A DNA stretch of 64,000 bases, taken from positions 1,611,501 to 1,675,500 of the forward strand of contig NZ_CP159402.1 in the NCBI RefSeq assembly GCF_040500525.1, read 5' to 3'. Shown one piece after another: positions 8,726 to 17,932 of the stretch (positions are counted from its first letter, which is position 1; each line of letters begins with the position of its first letter). Position numbers and translations under genes: made by a program. This DNA is from Azospirillum formosense (lineage in GTDB: Bacteria; Pseudomonadota; Alphaproteobacteria; Azospirillales; Azospirillaceae). The notes beneath the pieces were generated by a model. The model had not been told where the DNA came from. It worked only from the letters and a program-made list of their open reading frames with translations, and did no database searches.

Positions 8726-9292
8726 ATGAAGGTCAACGCCAACACGATGCGTCCCGGCCATGTGCTGGAGCATAACGGGAAGCTCTGGGTCATCACGAAG
8801 ACCGCCATCGTCCAGCCCGGCAAGGGCGGCGCCTTCATCCAGCTTGAAATGAAGGATGTTCGCACCGGCACGAAGTCGATCGAGCGCTTCCGCACCCAGG
8901 AGACGGTCGAGCGCGCCCGCCTGGACGAGCACGAGATGACCTTCCTGTTCGCCGAAGGCGACAGCTACACCTTCATGGACAAGGAAAGCTACGAGCAGAC
9001 CTCGATCCCCGGTGAGATCATCGGCGACCAGAAGGTCTTCCTGCAGGACGGCATGGAAGTCACCGTGCAGTCCTTCGAAGGCGCGCCGCTCGGCGTCGAG
9101 ATCCCCGGCAAGGTCACCCTGCAGATCACCGAGGCCGACCCGGTGGTGAAGGGCCAGACGGCCTCCTCCTCCTACAAGCCGGCGAAGCTGGAGAACGGCG
9201 TGTCGATCCTGGTGCCGCCGCACATCGAGTCGGGCACCCGCGTCGTCGTCGACACCCAGACCGGCGAGTATGTCGAGCGCGCCAAGGACTGA
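8726..9292 (+). CDS. efp: Translation elongation factor P
   Basis: Relieves ribosome stalling at polyproline stretches. 188 residues with the three-domain EF-P layout. The modification loop reads VQPGKGGAF with Lys33, equivalent to E. coli Lys34 that EpmA beta-lysylates. The divergent epmA neighbour fits that. Domain II/III signatures are present (TFMDKESYEQ and PPHIESGTRVVVDT near the C-terminus). A clear intrinsic terminator follows. No epmB is seen in the window. Confidence 0.96.
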   Translation: MKVNANTMRPGHVLEHNGKLWVITKTAIVQPGKGGAFIQLEMKDVRTGTKSIERFRTQETVERARLDEHEMTFLFAEGDSYTFMDKESYEQTSIPGEIIGDQKVFLQDGMEVTVQSFEGAPLGVEIPGKVTLQITEADPVVKGQTASSSYKPAKLENGVSILVPPHIESGTRVVVDTQTGEYVERAKD

Positions 9293-9314
9293 CCGTCCTG
9301 ACTGATTTTCTGCG

Positions 9315-9355
9315 CACCGGCTCTCGCTTAAAGCGGGGGCCGGTGTATTCTTTTT
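9315..9355 (+). terminator. Rho-independent terminator of efp
   Basis: A 14-bp stem (with some G-T pairs) runs 9315-9345 around loop TAA, followed by TATTCTTTTT. Confidence 0.85.
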
Positions 9356-9383
9356 CCGGTTCCGCACGAGATAAAGCACGCCC

Positions 9384-10238
9384 ATGGCCACCCGCTCCGC
9401 CCTTATCAACGTGATGGTCCGCGCCGCCGAAAAGGCGGCCCGCGGCCTTGTCCGCGACTTCGGCGAGGTCGAGCACCTCCAGGTCTCGCGCAAGGGCCCG
9501 GCGGACTTCGTGTCCGCCGCCGACATGAAGGCGGAAAAGCTGCTGCGCGAAGAGCTGCAGAAGGCCCGCCCGGATTTCGGCTTCCTCATGGAGGAGACGG
9601 GCGCCAGCAAGGGCAGCGACCCGACCGCCCGCTGGATCGTCGATCCGCTGGACGGCACCACCAACTTCCTGCACGGCATCCCGCACTGGGCGATCTCCAT
9701 CGCCGCAGAGAAGAACGGCGAGATCGTCGCCGGCGTCGTGTACGAGCCGGTGCACGACCAGATGTTCTGGGCCGAGAAGGGCCAGGGCGCCTTCCTGAAC
9801 CACCAGCGCCTGCGCGTGTCGGAGCGCCGCAACCTCGCCGACGCGGTGATCGCCACCGGCATCCCCTTCAAGGGCCGCGGCGACCATGCCGGGTTCCTGG
9901 TGGAGGCCGAGGCCCTGATGAAGGAAGTCGCGGGCATCCGCCGCTTCGGCGCCGCCTCGCTCGACCTCGCCTACGTCGCGGCGGGCCGCTACGACGGCTA
10001 CTGGGAGCGCGGGCTCGCCCCCTGGGACGCCGCGGCCGGCCAGCTTCTCGTCACCGAGGCCGGCGGCTTCGTCGGTGAGATCGGCGGCGGGCGCAATCCG
10101 GTGTTCGGCGGCACGATCCTGGCGGCCAACGCCCATTTCCATCTGCCGATCGCCAAGATCCTGCGCGGTGCGGCGGAACGCAAGGTGCGCTCCGCTCCCG
10201 CCGGAGCGGCCGGGGCGGCGAACGCCGGTCAGGGCTGA
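9384..10238 (+). CDS. suhB: Inositol-1-monophosphatase family protein (SuhB)
   Basis: Mg2+/Li+-sensitive phosphatase of the IMPase family. SuhB homologues also join rRNA antitermination complexes in enterobacteria. 284 residues, slightly longer than usual because of an Ala-rich tail. Metal and substrate motifs are intact: FLMEETG, the DPLDGTTNFLHGIPHW box, and WDAAAGQLLVTEAGG. A GC-rich inverted repeat (10282-10289 with 10311-10318) follows the stop. Physiological substrate cannot be told from sequence. Confidence 0.93.
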   Translation: MATRSALINVMVRAAEKAARGLVRDFGEVEHLQVSRKGPADFVSAADMKAEKLLREELQKARPDFGFLMEETGASKGSDPTARWIVDPLDGTTNFLHGIPHWAISIAAEKNGEIVAGVVYEPVHDQMFWAEKGQGAFLNHQRLRVSERRNLADAVIATGIPFKGRGDHAGFLVEAEALMKEVAGIRRFGAASLDLAYVAAGRYDGYWERGLAPWDAAAGQLLVTEAGGFVGEIGGGRNPVFGGTILAANAHFHLPIAKILRGAAERKVRSAPAGAAGAANAGQG

Positions 10239-10417
10239 CCTCCGGCCGAGCCATAAGCCCTTCATGACGTTGGGGTAGCCAGGGCCGCGCTTTGGTGGGG
10301 AAACACGCCGCGCGGCCCAAAGGGCGTTGTCCCTACGCCGATCGAAGGGCTATGGTACCAACGCTTTTCCGTGCCATTGGAAACAACGCGCTGGTCACCA
10401 TGAGGATTGTCGGACGC

Positions 10418-11185
10418 ATGAGCGGTTCTCCAAACGCCCCCGCCGGGCGGCGGGCACCCCTGCGCGTCCTTCCCGCCGCCGCGGCCGTGGCTCTGTCCCT
10501 GGCCGTGACCGCCTGCTCCTCCTCCGGCACCGCACCGCCCCCGACCAGCGCCGCCCCGCCTCAGACCGCCGCCGCCAACACGGGCGGATTGACGCTGGAG
10601 AACGCGCAGCCGCTGCCGATCCCGCCGCGGCCCGACATCTTCCCGCCGCCGGCCCCGCCGGCTCCGCCCGTCTTCAAGGCCCCGACCCTGATGACGGCGC
10701 CGGATCTGCCGCAGATTTCCGTGGGAGCCAGCCCACCCCCGCCGGCCATGCCGGAAGGCGCGCCGCCGGTGCCGGCCGCGAACCGGCCGGCGGCGCCGCC
10801 GCCCGACCGGACGCAGACCGCCGCCCTGCCGCCGCCGACTCCGAAAGCCCCCGCGGCGCCCGCCCTGCCCCGGATGGAGCCGTTGACCGTGCTGTTCGAC
10901 GGCACCGCCACCGCCCTACCCGAACCGGCCCAGGCGCGGCTGGAGGCCATCGCGGAGCGCATGAACGCCAACCCGCAGCTCCGCCTGCAGATCCGCTCCT
11001 ACGCCAGCGGCACGCCGGAAACGGCGCGCGAGGCGCGGCAATTGTCGCTCGCCCGCGCGCTGGCCGTGCGCGAGCGGCTGGGGACCGCCGGAATCGCCAG
11101 CACGCGCGTCGACATCCGCGCCCTGGGCATGGAGGCGGCCGGGGGCGCGCCGGACCGGCTGGACGTGGAGTTCCTGAACCAGTGA
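10418..11185 (+). CDS. OmpA-domain lipoprotein with Pro/Ala-rich linker
   Basis: 255 residues. An N-terminal signal sequence ends in lipobox VTAC, so it is predicted to be a lipid-anchored envelope protein. A very Pro/Ala-rich spacer (about residues 35-150) leads to a C-terminal OmpA/MotB-type peptidoglycan-binding domain: LTVLFDGTATALPEPAQ, a pattern like SYASGTPETAREARQLSLAR, and VDIRALGMEA. I start at the ATG at 10418 because GAGGA lies 11 bases upstream; an ATG at 10400 is possible. It is followed on the same strand by MotA-like and MotB-like genes. I infer a shared role, perhaps tethering a motor to the wall or outer membrane. Confidence 0.75.
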   Translation: MSGSPNAPAGRRAPLRVLPAAAAVALSLAVTACSSSGTAPPPTSAAPPQTAAANTGGLTLENAQPLPIPPRPDIFPPPAPPAPPVFKAPTLMTAPDLPQISVGASPPPPAMPEGAPPVPAANRPAAPPPDRTQTAALPPPTPKAPAAPALPRMEPLTVLFDGTATALPEPAQARLEAIAERMNANPQLRLQIRSYASGTPETAREARQLSLARALAVRERLGTAGIASTRVDIRALGMEAAGGAPDRLDVEFLNQ

Positions 11186-11285
11186 GCCGCTCTCGGTAAC
11201 CCGCAACGCCTGCCCCATCCCCTGGACGAGAGTGCCCATGGCCGCCATCGCCCCGTCGTCCCACCCTCTTGAGGAGCCTTCCCCG

Positions 11286-12425
11286 ATGACGCGCCCGGAG
11301 CGCTTCCTGACACGGATGATCCTCTTCCTGGTGGTCGTGGGAAGTGTGACGGCCTTGCTGTTCCCGGCCCTGCGCGCCGCCTTCATGAACAACCCGGCGC
11401 TGAACGGGCTGATCCTCGGCACGCTGCTCGCCGGCATCCTGTTCATCTTCCGCCAGGTTCTGATGCTGCGGCCCGAGGTGGCGTGGCTGGAGCATTTCCA
11501 GTCCGGCAACCCCGCCGTGGCCGCGCCGGAGCCGGTTCTGCTCGCCCCGATGGCGCGCATGCTTCGGGAGCGGCGCGGCCGGCTGACCCTGTCGGCGCTG
11601 TCGATGCGCTCCCTGCTCGACGGCATCGCCTCGCGGCTGGACGAGTCGCGGGAGCTGTCGCGCTACCTGATCGGTCTGCTGATCTTCCTCGGCCTGCTCG
11701 GCACCTTCTGGGGGCTGCTGCACACGGTGCAGTCGGTCGGCTCGGTGATCGGCGGGCTGTCGGTGCAGGGCGGCGACGTCGGCGCGATGTTCAGCAACCT
11801 CCAGCACGGGCTCGAGGCGCCGCTGACCGGCATGGGGACGGCCTTCAGCTCCTCGCTGTTCGGTCTGGCGGGTTCGCTGGTTCTGGGCTTCCTGGAGCTT
11901 CAGGCCAGCCAGGCGCACAACCGCTTCTTCCAGGACGTCGAGGACTGGCTGTCCGGCGCGACCCGCCTCTCCAGCGGGGCCGGCGGCAGCCTGGAGACCG
12001 GCGACCAGTCGATGCCCGCCTATCTGACGGCGCTTCTGGAGCAGACCGCGGAAAACCTCGACTCGCTCCAGCGCACCGTCGCCACCGCCGAGGAGGGCCG
12101 CCGCTCGGCCAACGCCAACCTCATGGCGCTGACCGAACGGCTCACCACGCTGACCGACCAGATGCGCGCCGAACAGCAGCTTCTCCTGCGGCTGGGCGAA
12201 AGCCAGCTGGAGATGAAGGGGCTGCTCGACCGGCTGTCGGACGCGGCCATCGGCGGCTTCGACGACGCCTCGCGCCAGCATCTGCGCAACATGGACATCT
12301 ACCTCGCCCGCATGGTCGAGGAATCCTCCACCGGCCGGGTCCAGGCGGTGCAGGAGATCCGCAGCGAGATCAAGCTGCTGGCCCGCACCATCGCCGCCCT
12401 GGCCGAAGAATCGGAACAGCGCTGA
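11286..12425 (+). CDS. MotA/TolQ/ExbB-like proton-channel protein with cytoplasmic helical tail
   Basis: 379 residues with four predicted membrane helices (about residues 11-33, 39-60, 127-147, 180-204). The third carries the ExbB/TolQ-type motif LGLLGTFWGLL; the fourth reads GMGTAFSSSLFGLAGSLVLG. From about residue 235 to the end the chain is hydrophilic and heptad-like, a predicted cytoplasmic helix or coiled coil. This architecture recalls MotA/ZorA-type stators more than compact ExbB. The start at 11286 has GAGGAG 9 bases upstream; an ATG at 11238 is an alternative. The next gene supplies the MotB-like partner. No flagellar or Tol genes lie nearby. Confidence 0.8.
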   Translation: MTRPERFLTRMILFLVVVGSVTALLFPALRAAFMNNPALNGLILGTLLAGILFIFRQVLMLRPEVAWLEHFQSGNPAVAAPEPVLLAPMARMLRERRGRLTLSALSMRSLLDGIASRLDESRELSRYLIGLLIFLGLLGTFWGLLHTVQSVGSVIGGLSVQGGDVGAMFSNLQHGLEAPLTGMGTAFSSSLFGLAGSLVLGFLELQASQAHNRFFQDVEDWLSGATRLSSGAGGSLETGDQSMPAYLTALLEQTAENLDSLQRTVATAEEGRRSANANLMALTERLTTLTDQMRAEQQLLLRLGESQLEMKGLLDRLSDAAIGGFDDASRQHLRNMDIYLARMVEESSTGRVQAVQEIRSEIKLLARTIAALAEESEQR

Positions 12426-12440
12426 TCGGAACAGCGCTGA
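12411..12440 (+). repeat. 15-bp perfect tandem duplication over a stop codon
   Basis: TCGGAACAGCGCTGA occurs twice in immediate succession (12411-12425 and 12426-12440). The first copy contains the last codons and TGA of the MotA-like gene. The second is non-coding. Confidence 0.95.
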
Positions 12441-12476
12441 CGCCTCCCCCCTGTCCGTCCGGAGGGACACCCCGCC

Positions 12477-13796
12477 ATGCCCAGCATCAGCCGCCGCAAC
12501 GGCCACCGCGAGGCCAGCGCATGGCCCGGATGGGTGGACGCGCTGTCGTCCCTCGTCATGGTGGTCATCTTCCTGCTGATGATCTTCATCGTCGCCCAGT
12601 TCTACATGGCGACCGCCCTGACCGGGCGTGACGAGCAGCTCGGCAGCCTCAACCGCAAGGTGGCGGAGCTGAACGACCTGCTGGCGCTGGAGCGGGACGC
12701 CAACGCCGACCTGCGCATCAACGTCGCCCAGCTTTCGGCGGAGCTTCAGGGCTCCGTCGCGGCGCGGGACACCATGACCAGCCGCATCGCCACGCTCCAG
12801 GGCGACCTCGACCACGCCACCCGCGCGGCGGAGGAGCTTCAGCGAACCATCCGCGCCGACAAGGACACCATCGAGCTGAAGCTGGCCGAGGCCGCCAGCC
12901 TCCAGGCCGACCTGAAGGCGCTGCGCGAGGCCCGGACCAGGCTGGAAGGCGAGCTGGCCGCCGCCGCCGCGCAGCAGCGCCTGACCGAGGAGCAGCGCCA
13001 GTCCCTGCTGGCCGAGCTGGGTGGGGAGCGCGACCGCTCCAAGGCGCTGGAAACCCGTCTCGCCACGGCGGACGAGAAGACGATGCTCGCGCAGAAGGAC
13101 ATCGAGAAGCGCGACATCCGCATCACCGAGCTGATGGCCTCGCTGTCGGCCGAACAGGGCGCGACCGGCAAGGCGAACGAGCAGGTCGACCTGCTGAACC
13201 GGCAGATGGCCGCCCTGCGCGAGCAGCTCGCCCGCATCGGCGCCGCGCTGGAGATCTCGGAGAAGAAGGCGGAGGAGCAGCAGGTCCAGATCGCCGAACT
13301 CGGCTCCCGGCTGAACCAGGCGCTGGCCGCCAAGGTCCAGGACCTCGCCCGCTACCGCTCGGAGTTCTTCGGGCGGGTGCGCGAGGCGCTGGGCAACCGG
13401 CCCGACGTGCGCATCGTCGGTGACCGTTTCGTCTTCCAGTCGGAGTTGCTGTTCCCCTCCGGCTCGGCGACCCTGGAGGAGGCCGGCAAGCAGCGGCTCG
13501 CGGAGTTGGCGCGCACATTGATCGAGATCGGCCGGACGATCCCGCCGGACATCAACTGGGTGCTGCGCGTGGACGGCCACACCGATTCGCGCCCGGTGCG
13601 CATCCAGTTCGCCTCGAACTGGGAGCTGTCGGCGGCGCGCGCGATCTCGGTGGTGAAGTATCTGATCGACCAGGGGATTCCGGCGGAGCGTCTGGCCGCC
13701 GCCGGTTTCGGCGAATATCAGCCGCTCGACCCCGGCACCAGCGAGGAAGCGCTGGCGCGGAACCGGCGGATCGAGGTGAAGCTGGATCAGCGGTGA
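12477..13796 (+). CDS. MotB-like protein: membrane helix, long coiled coil, OmpA domain
   Basis: 439 residues. A short cytoplasmic N-terminus leads to one membrane helix (about 22-43) whose start carries an Asp (D21 in WVDALSSLVMVV), placed like the proton-accepting Asp of MotB. Next comes a very long heptad-rich region (about 60-300, many LxxE/AxxL repeats). The C-terminal OmpA/MotB peptidoglycan-binding domain (about 315-439) includes FPSGSATLEEAGKQRL, RVDGHTDSRPV and ARNRRIEVKL. It starts 51 bases after the MotA-like gene, so the two presumably form a stator-type complex. Its biological load is unknown. Confidence 0.82.
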   Translation: MPSISRRNGHREASAWPGWVDALSSLVMVVIFLLMIFIVAQFYMATALTGRDEQLGSLNRKVAELNDLLALERDANADLRINVAQLSAELQGSVAARDTMTSRIATLQGDLDHATRAAEELQRTIRADKDTIELKLAEAASLQADLKALREARTRLEGELAAAAAQQRLTEEQRQSLLAELGGERDRSKALETRLATADEKTMLAQKDIEKRDIRITELMASLSAEQGATGKANEQVDLLNRQMAALREQLARIGAALEISEKKAEEQQVQIAELGSRLNQALAAKVQDLARYRSEFFGRVREALGNRPDVRIVGDRFVFQSELLFPSGSATLEEAGKQRLAELARTLIEIGRTIPPDINWVLRVDGHTDSRPVRIQFASNWELSAARAISVVKYLIDQGIPAERLAAAGFGEYQPLDPGTSEEALARNRRIEVKLDQR

Positions 13797-13899
13797 GGGG
13801 CTTGCCCCCACCCTTCCCATGCTTCGCATGGGCCCCTTCCCTCCCCCGCTTCGCAGGAGAGGGAATTTGTCCCCTCCCCTGCGAAGCGGGGGAGGGTTA

Positions 13900-14995
13900 A
13901 AGCGGATTGTCGCTGAGTATAGACGGAATTTTGGCTGGCCTGAGCGGTTGGAGGAAGACACAGCTGAAGGACCGCGCGCCATGGGCCAGCCATATTCCTC
14001 CGATCTGCGCGAACGGGTTCTGCTGGCTTATGAGCGCCACGAGGGCGGCCCCGAGTTGCTGGCGCGGCGCTTCCAGATCAGCCGAGCCTGCGCGTACAAC
14101 TGGGTGCGGGCCGCACGCCTTGAGGGGCGGCGGGTCGCCAAGCCGCATGCCGGCGGCGTACCAGCCAAACTGGACGCGGAGGGCGTGAGCGTGCTGCGGG
14201 CCTTGGTGCGGGAGGATAATGACGCGACACTGGCACAGTACCGCGACCGGTTGGCCGCACGCACCGGCATCGCGCTGAGCCCGGCGGTGGTGTGCCGCAC
14301 CTTGAAGCGGCTGGGGTTGGCGCGCAAAAAAAGACGCTGAGGGCCAGCGAGCAAGAGCGCGCGGATATCGCCGCGGAACGCGCGGCCTACCGGGACGATG
14401 CGGTGGTCCATGAACCGGCGCGTTTGGTTTTCCTCGATGAAACCGGCATCAACACCCAGATGACGCCCACCCAGGCCCGGGCGCCGCGCGGCCAGCGGGC
14501 GCTCGGATCCGTGCCCTGTGGGTCGTGGCACCGCGTCACGGTGCTCGGGGCGTTGAGCGCCGAAGGCATGCTGGCCGCCATGAGCATCGAGGCGTCCACC
14601 TCCTCGGCCGTGTTTCTCGCCTTTGTCGAGCAGGTGCTCTTGCCCGTGCTTCGGCGCGACAAACCCGGCGCCGTGGTCGTGATGGACAACCTTTCCGCTC
14701 ACAAGCGGGCCGATATCCTCGCCGCCTTTGAGACGGCGGGGATCCGTGTCCGCTTCCTCCCGCGCTACTCGCCCGACCTCTCGCCCATCGAGCCCGGCTG
14801 GGCCAAGCTCAAAGGAATCCTGCTCGAGCCCGGCTGGGCCAAGCTCAAAGGAATCCTGCGCGCCAAGGAAGCCCGCACCGTCGAGGCCCTCAACGAGGAA
14901 CTCGGCCCAGCCCTCAATGCGATCACCGCTACCGACGCCAAAGCGTGGTTTAAGCTATGCGGCTACCCGAATCTAAACTGAACCGAAATCCGCTT
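13900..14995 (+). mobile_element. IS630-family insertion sequence, 1096 bp
   Basis: Ends are inverted: AAGCGGATT at the left (13900) and its complement AATCCGCTT at the right (ends 14995), with imperfect pairing further in. TA dinucleotides flank both ends (13898-13899 and 14996-14997), the usual IS630/Tc1-mariner target. It contains one frameshifted DDE transposase. Confidence 0.9.
13981..14981 (+). CDS. IS630-family transposase in two frames (probable -1 frameshift)
   Basis: The first frame (13981-14340, 119 aa) holds the helix-turn-helix DNA-binding part (SSDLRERVLLAYERHEGG, FQISRACAYNWVRAA). The second frame (usable from about 14326 to 14981) holds the catalytic core: VFLDETGINTQ (first Asp), VVVMDNLSAHK (second Asp) and SPDLSPIE (Glu), with exactly 34 residues between second Asp and Glu (DD34E). 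The frames join by a -1 shift near a run of seven A (14326-14332), as in many IS elements. Just after the Glu, a 36-bp in-frame tandem duplication repeats EPGWAKLKGIL; this is abnormal and may impair activity. Confidence 0.9.
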
Positions 14996-15013
14996 TAGGG
15001 AGGGGGCAAAACC

Positions 15014-16594
15014 TTACTCCGCCGCGACCGTCTCCGGCTCCACCGCCGGCGTCCAGCGCAGCACCGGCTTGCGCGCCGCGGCGGTCTCGTCCAGGCGGCG
15101 GCGCGGGGTCAGGCGCGGAGCGCCCTGGAAGTACGCCACGTCGCCGGACTTGGCCCGCTCCGCCAGCGCGCGCAAGGCGGTGACGAACTGGTCCAGGCTG
15201 GCCTTCGACTCGGTCTCGGTCGGCTCGATCAGCAGGGCGCCATGCACGACCAGCGGGAAGTACATGGTCATCGGGTGGAAGCCCTCGTCGATCAGCGCCT
15301 TGGCGATGTCGAGCGTGGTCACCCCCGTGCCCTTCAGGAAGCGGTCGTCGAACAGGCATTCGTGCATGCACGGCCCTTCGAAGGAGGGCGTCATCACGTC
15401 CTGCAGGCGGGCCAGCAGATAGTTCGCGTTCAGCACCGCGTCGTTCGCCACCTGCCGCAGGCCGTCGGCGCCGTGGCTCATCATGTAGGCGAGCGCGCGG
15501 ACAAACATGCCCATCTGGCCGTGGAACGCCTTCATCCGCCCAAAGGCCGGGCCGTCGCCGGCCTGCTCGACCAGACGGAAGGCGCCGTCCTTGTCCTGCA
15601 CCACGTAGGGCACCGGGACGAAGGGGGCCAGCGACTCCGCGAAGACCACCGGGCCGGAGCCCGGACCGCCGCCGCCATGCGGGGTGGAGAAGGTCTTGTG
15701 CAGGTTGATGTGCATCACGTCGATGCCGAGGTCCGCCGGACGCACCCGCCCGACGATGGCGTTGAAGTTGGCGCCGTCGCAGTAGAAATAGGCGCCCGCC
15801 GCGTGCACCGCCTCGGCGATGGTGATGATGTCCCGCTCGAACAGGCCGCAGGTGTTCGGGTTGGTCAGCATCAGCCCGGCGACGTCGGGGCCGAGCTTGG
15901 CCTTCAGCGCCCCCAGATCGACACGCCCGTCCTCGGTCGCCGGAATCGCCTCGACCGCGTAGCCGCAGGCGGCGGCGGTCGCCGGGTTGGTGCCGTGGGC
16001 GCTTTCCGGGACGAGGATCTTGGTGCGCCCCGTGTCGCCCTTGGCGTCATGGGCGGAGCGGATCGCCATGATGCCGCACATCTCGCCGTGCGCGCCCGCC
16101 GCCGGGGCCAGCGTCACCGCCGCCATGCCGGTCAGCGTGGCGAGCCAGCGGCCCAGCTCCGCCATCAGCTCCAAGGCCCCCTGCACCGTGCTTTCGGGCT
16201 GGAGCGGGTGAACGTCGGCGAAGCCGGGCAGCCGCGCCATCTTCTCGTTCAGGCGCGGGTTGTGCTTCATCGTGCAGGAGCCGAGCGGGTACAGGCCGCT
16301 GTCGATGGCGTAGTTCTTCTGCGACAGGCGGGTGTAGTGGCGGACCACCTGCGGCTCGGCGAGGCCCGGCAAGCCGATCTTGCCACGCGGCTTGACGGCG
16401 CCCAGGCGCGACGCCACCGCCGGAACTTCGGGCAGGTCGACGCCGCAACGCCCGGCGCTGTCCTGTTCGAAAATCAGCGGCTCCTCGATCTGCAGGCCGC
16501 GGTTGCCGGTGACGGTCTGCGGAACGGCGCTGTCCGAATTCTGGATGCCCCCGGAGATATGAGTCGGGCGACCCTGGTTGTTCATGCTCATCAC
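15014..16594 (-). CDS. gcvPB: Glycine dehydrogenase (decarboxylating) subunit 2
   Basis: C-terminal half of split P-protein. With GcvPA it is the PLP-dependent decarboxylase of glycine that passes aminomethyl to lipoyl-GcvH. 526 residues, somewhat longer than usual. The PLP-lysine region reads [19 protein letters not shown]; other signatures are SCTMKHNP and [14 protein letters not shown]. Its ATG overlaps the gcvPA stop by 4 bases (ATGA), so it is translationally coupled as the last gene of gcvT-H-PA-PB. The REP/IS630 region follows. Confidence 0.96.
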   Translation of the reverse strand: MMSMNNQGRPTHISGGIQNSDSAVPQTVTGNRGLQIEEPLIFEQDSAGRCGVDLPEVPAVASRLGAVKPRGKIGLPGLAEPQVVRHYTRLSQKNYAIDSGLYPLGSCTMKHNPRLNEKMARLPGFADVHPLQPESTVQGALELMAELGRWLATLTGMAAVTLAPAAGAHGEMCGIMAIRSAHDAKGDTGRTKILVPESAHGTNPATAAACGYAVEAIPATEDGRVDLGALKAKLGPDVAGLMLTNPNTCGLFERDIITIAEAVHAAGAYFYCDGANFNAIVGRVRPADLGIDVMHINLHKTFSTPHGGGGPGSGPVVFAESLAPFVPVPYVVQDKDGAFRLVEQAGDGPAFGRMKAFHGQMGMFVRALAYMMSHGADGLRQVANDAVLNANYLLARLQDVMTPSFEGPCMHECLFDDRFLKGTGVTTLDIAKALIDEGFHPMTMYFPLVVHGALLIEPTETESKASLDQFVTALRALAERAKSGDVAYFQGAPRLTPRRRLDETAAARKPVLRWTPAVEPETVAAE

Positions 16595-17931
16595 AGAACC
16601 TCGGCGAGGGCGGTGGCGAAGGCGTCCATGTCGGACTCGGTGTTGGTTTCGGTGGCGGCCACGATCAGCAGATCGTCAAGCCCGCCGCCGAACAGGCGGG
16701 AGGCCGGAACGCCGCCCAGGATGCCGCGTTGCGCCAGCGCCTCCACGACCTCCGCGGCCGGCTTCGGCAGCTTGACCGTGAATTCGTTGAAGAAGCTGCC
16801 GTTGACGATCTCCACGCCCTTCACCCCAGCCAGCTTGTCGGCCAGTTGCACGGCCTTGGCGTGGTTGATCCCGGCGAGCCGGTTGAAGCCCTCCTCGCCC
16901 AGCAGGCTGAGGTGGATGGAGAAGGCCAGGGCGCACAGGCCGGAGTTGGTGCAGATGTTGGAGGTCGCCTTCTCGCGGCGGATGTGCTGCTCGCGGGTGG
17001 AGAGCGTCAGCACGAAGCCGCGCCGCCCGTCGGCGTCCACCGTCTGGCCGCAGAGGCGGCCCGGCATCTGGCGGACCAGCTTCTCCTTCACCGCGAACAG
17101 CCCGACATAGGGGCCGCCGAAGTTCAGCGCGTTGCCCAGCGACTGGCCTTCCGCCGCCACGATGTCGGCGCCCATCTCACCCGGCGGGGTCAGCAGGCCG
17201 AGCGACACGGCCTCCGTCACCACGACGATCAGCAGCGCGCCCTTGGCCTGACACGCCTTGCCCAGCTCGGTGTAGTCGCGGACATGACCGAACACGTCCG
17301 GGTTCTGCACGACGACGCAGGAGGTGTCGCCGTCGACCTCGGCCAGCAGGTCCTCACCACCGGTCGGGGCCGGCGGCATCACCACCGTCTCGAAGCCGAT
17401 GAAGCGGGCGTCGGTCGTCGTGGTGTCGCGGTAATGTGGGTGCAGGCCGCCGGACAGCACGGCCTTCTTCCGCCGGGTGACGCGGTTGGCCATCATCACG
17501 GCTTCCGCGCAGGCGGTGGCGCCGTCGTACATGGAGGCGTTGGCGACGTCCATGCCGGTCAGCAGCGAGACCTGGGTCTGGAACTCGAACAGGACCTGCA
17601 GCGTGCCCTGGCTCACCTCCGGCTGGTACGGCGTGTAGGCGGTCAGGAACTCGCCGCGCTGCACCAGATGGTCCACCGTCGCCGGAATGTGGTGGCGGTA
17701 GGCGCCGGCGCCGAGGAAGCTCGGCACGCTGCCCGCGGGCAGGTTCTTCCCCGCCATCGCCGACAGGGCGCGCTCGACCTCAAGCTCGCCCATGTGGTTG
17801 GACAGCCCCTCGATCGGGCCGGAGAGGCGGGCCGCCTCGGGCACGTCGCGGAACAGCTCGTCCACCGACGGCACGCCGATGGCCTCCAGCATGGAGCGCC
17901 GGTCGGCCTCGGTCAGGGGCAGGTAGCGCAT
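16591..17931 (-). CDS. gcvPA: Glycine dehydrogenase (decarboxylating) subunit 1
   Basis: N-terminal half of split P-protein, 446 residues. Signatures are [20 protein letters not shown] at the start, [31 protein letters not shown] and [14 protein letters not shown]. It begins one base after the gcvH stop and overlaps gcvPB by 4 bases. The split form, rather than one ~950-residue protein, is typical of Gram-positives, archaea and some alphaproteobacteria. Confidence 0.96.
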   Translation of the reverse strand: MRYLPLTEADRRSMLEAIGVPSVDELFRDVPEAARLSGPIEGLSNHMGELEVERALSAMAGKNLPAGSVPSFLGAGAYRHHIPATVDHLVQRGEFLTAYTPYQPEVSQGTLQVLFEFQTQVSLLTGMDVANASMYDGATACAEAVMMANRVTRRKKAVLSGGLHPHYRDTTTTDARFIGFETVVMPPAPTGGEDLLAEVDGDTSCVVVQNPDVFGHVRDYTELGKACQAKGALLIVVVTEAVSLGLLTPPGEMGADIVAAEGQSLGNALNFGGPYVGLFAVKEKLVRQMPGRLCGQTVDADGRRGFVLTLSTREQHIRREKATSNICTNSGLCALAFSIHLSLLGEEGFNRLAGINHAKAVQLADKLAGVKGVEIVNGSFFNEFTVKLPKPAAEVVEALAQRGILGGVPASRLFGGGLDDLLIVAATETNTESDMDAFATALAEVL

Positions 17932-17932
17932 C

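Larger units (their letters stand above)
13802..15010. repeat. REP-like palindrome split by an IS630 element
   Basis: The inner arms (13839-13857 and 13878-13896) are a perfect 19-bp inverted repeat. The outer arms are TTGCCCCC (13802-13809) and GGGGGCAA (15002-15009), now separated by the IS. The same architecture is intact at 34621-34715. It lies between convergent genes. Confidence 0.85.

Noticed and set aside
10418..13796. Zorya anti-phage system
   Set aside because: ZorA/ZorB-like features are present, but no ZorC/ZorD/ZorE helicase or nuclease genes are nearby; flanks are an OmpA lipoprotein and gcv genes.
10674..13982. A 1102-codon open frame on the minus strand
   Set aside because: It is antisense to the OmpA/MotA-like/MotB-like genes, has low-complexity Arg/Gly/Gln-rich translation and no domain; it is an artefact of high GC3 codon bias.
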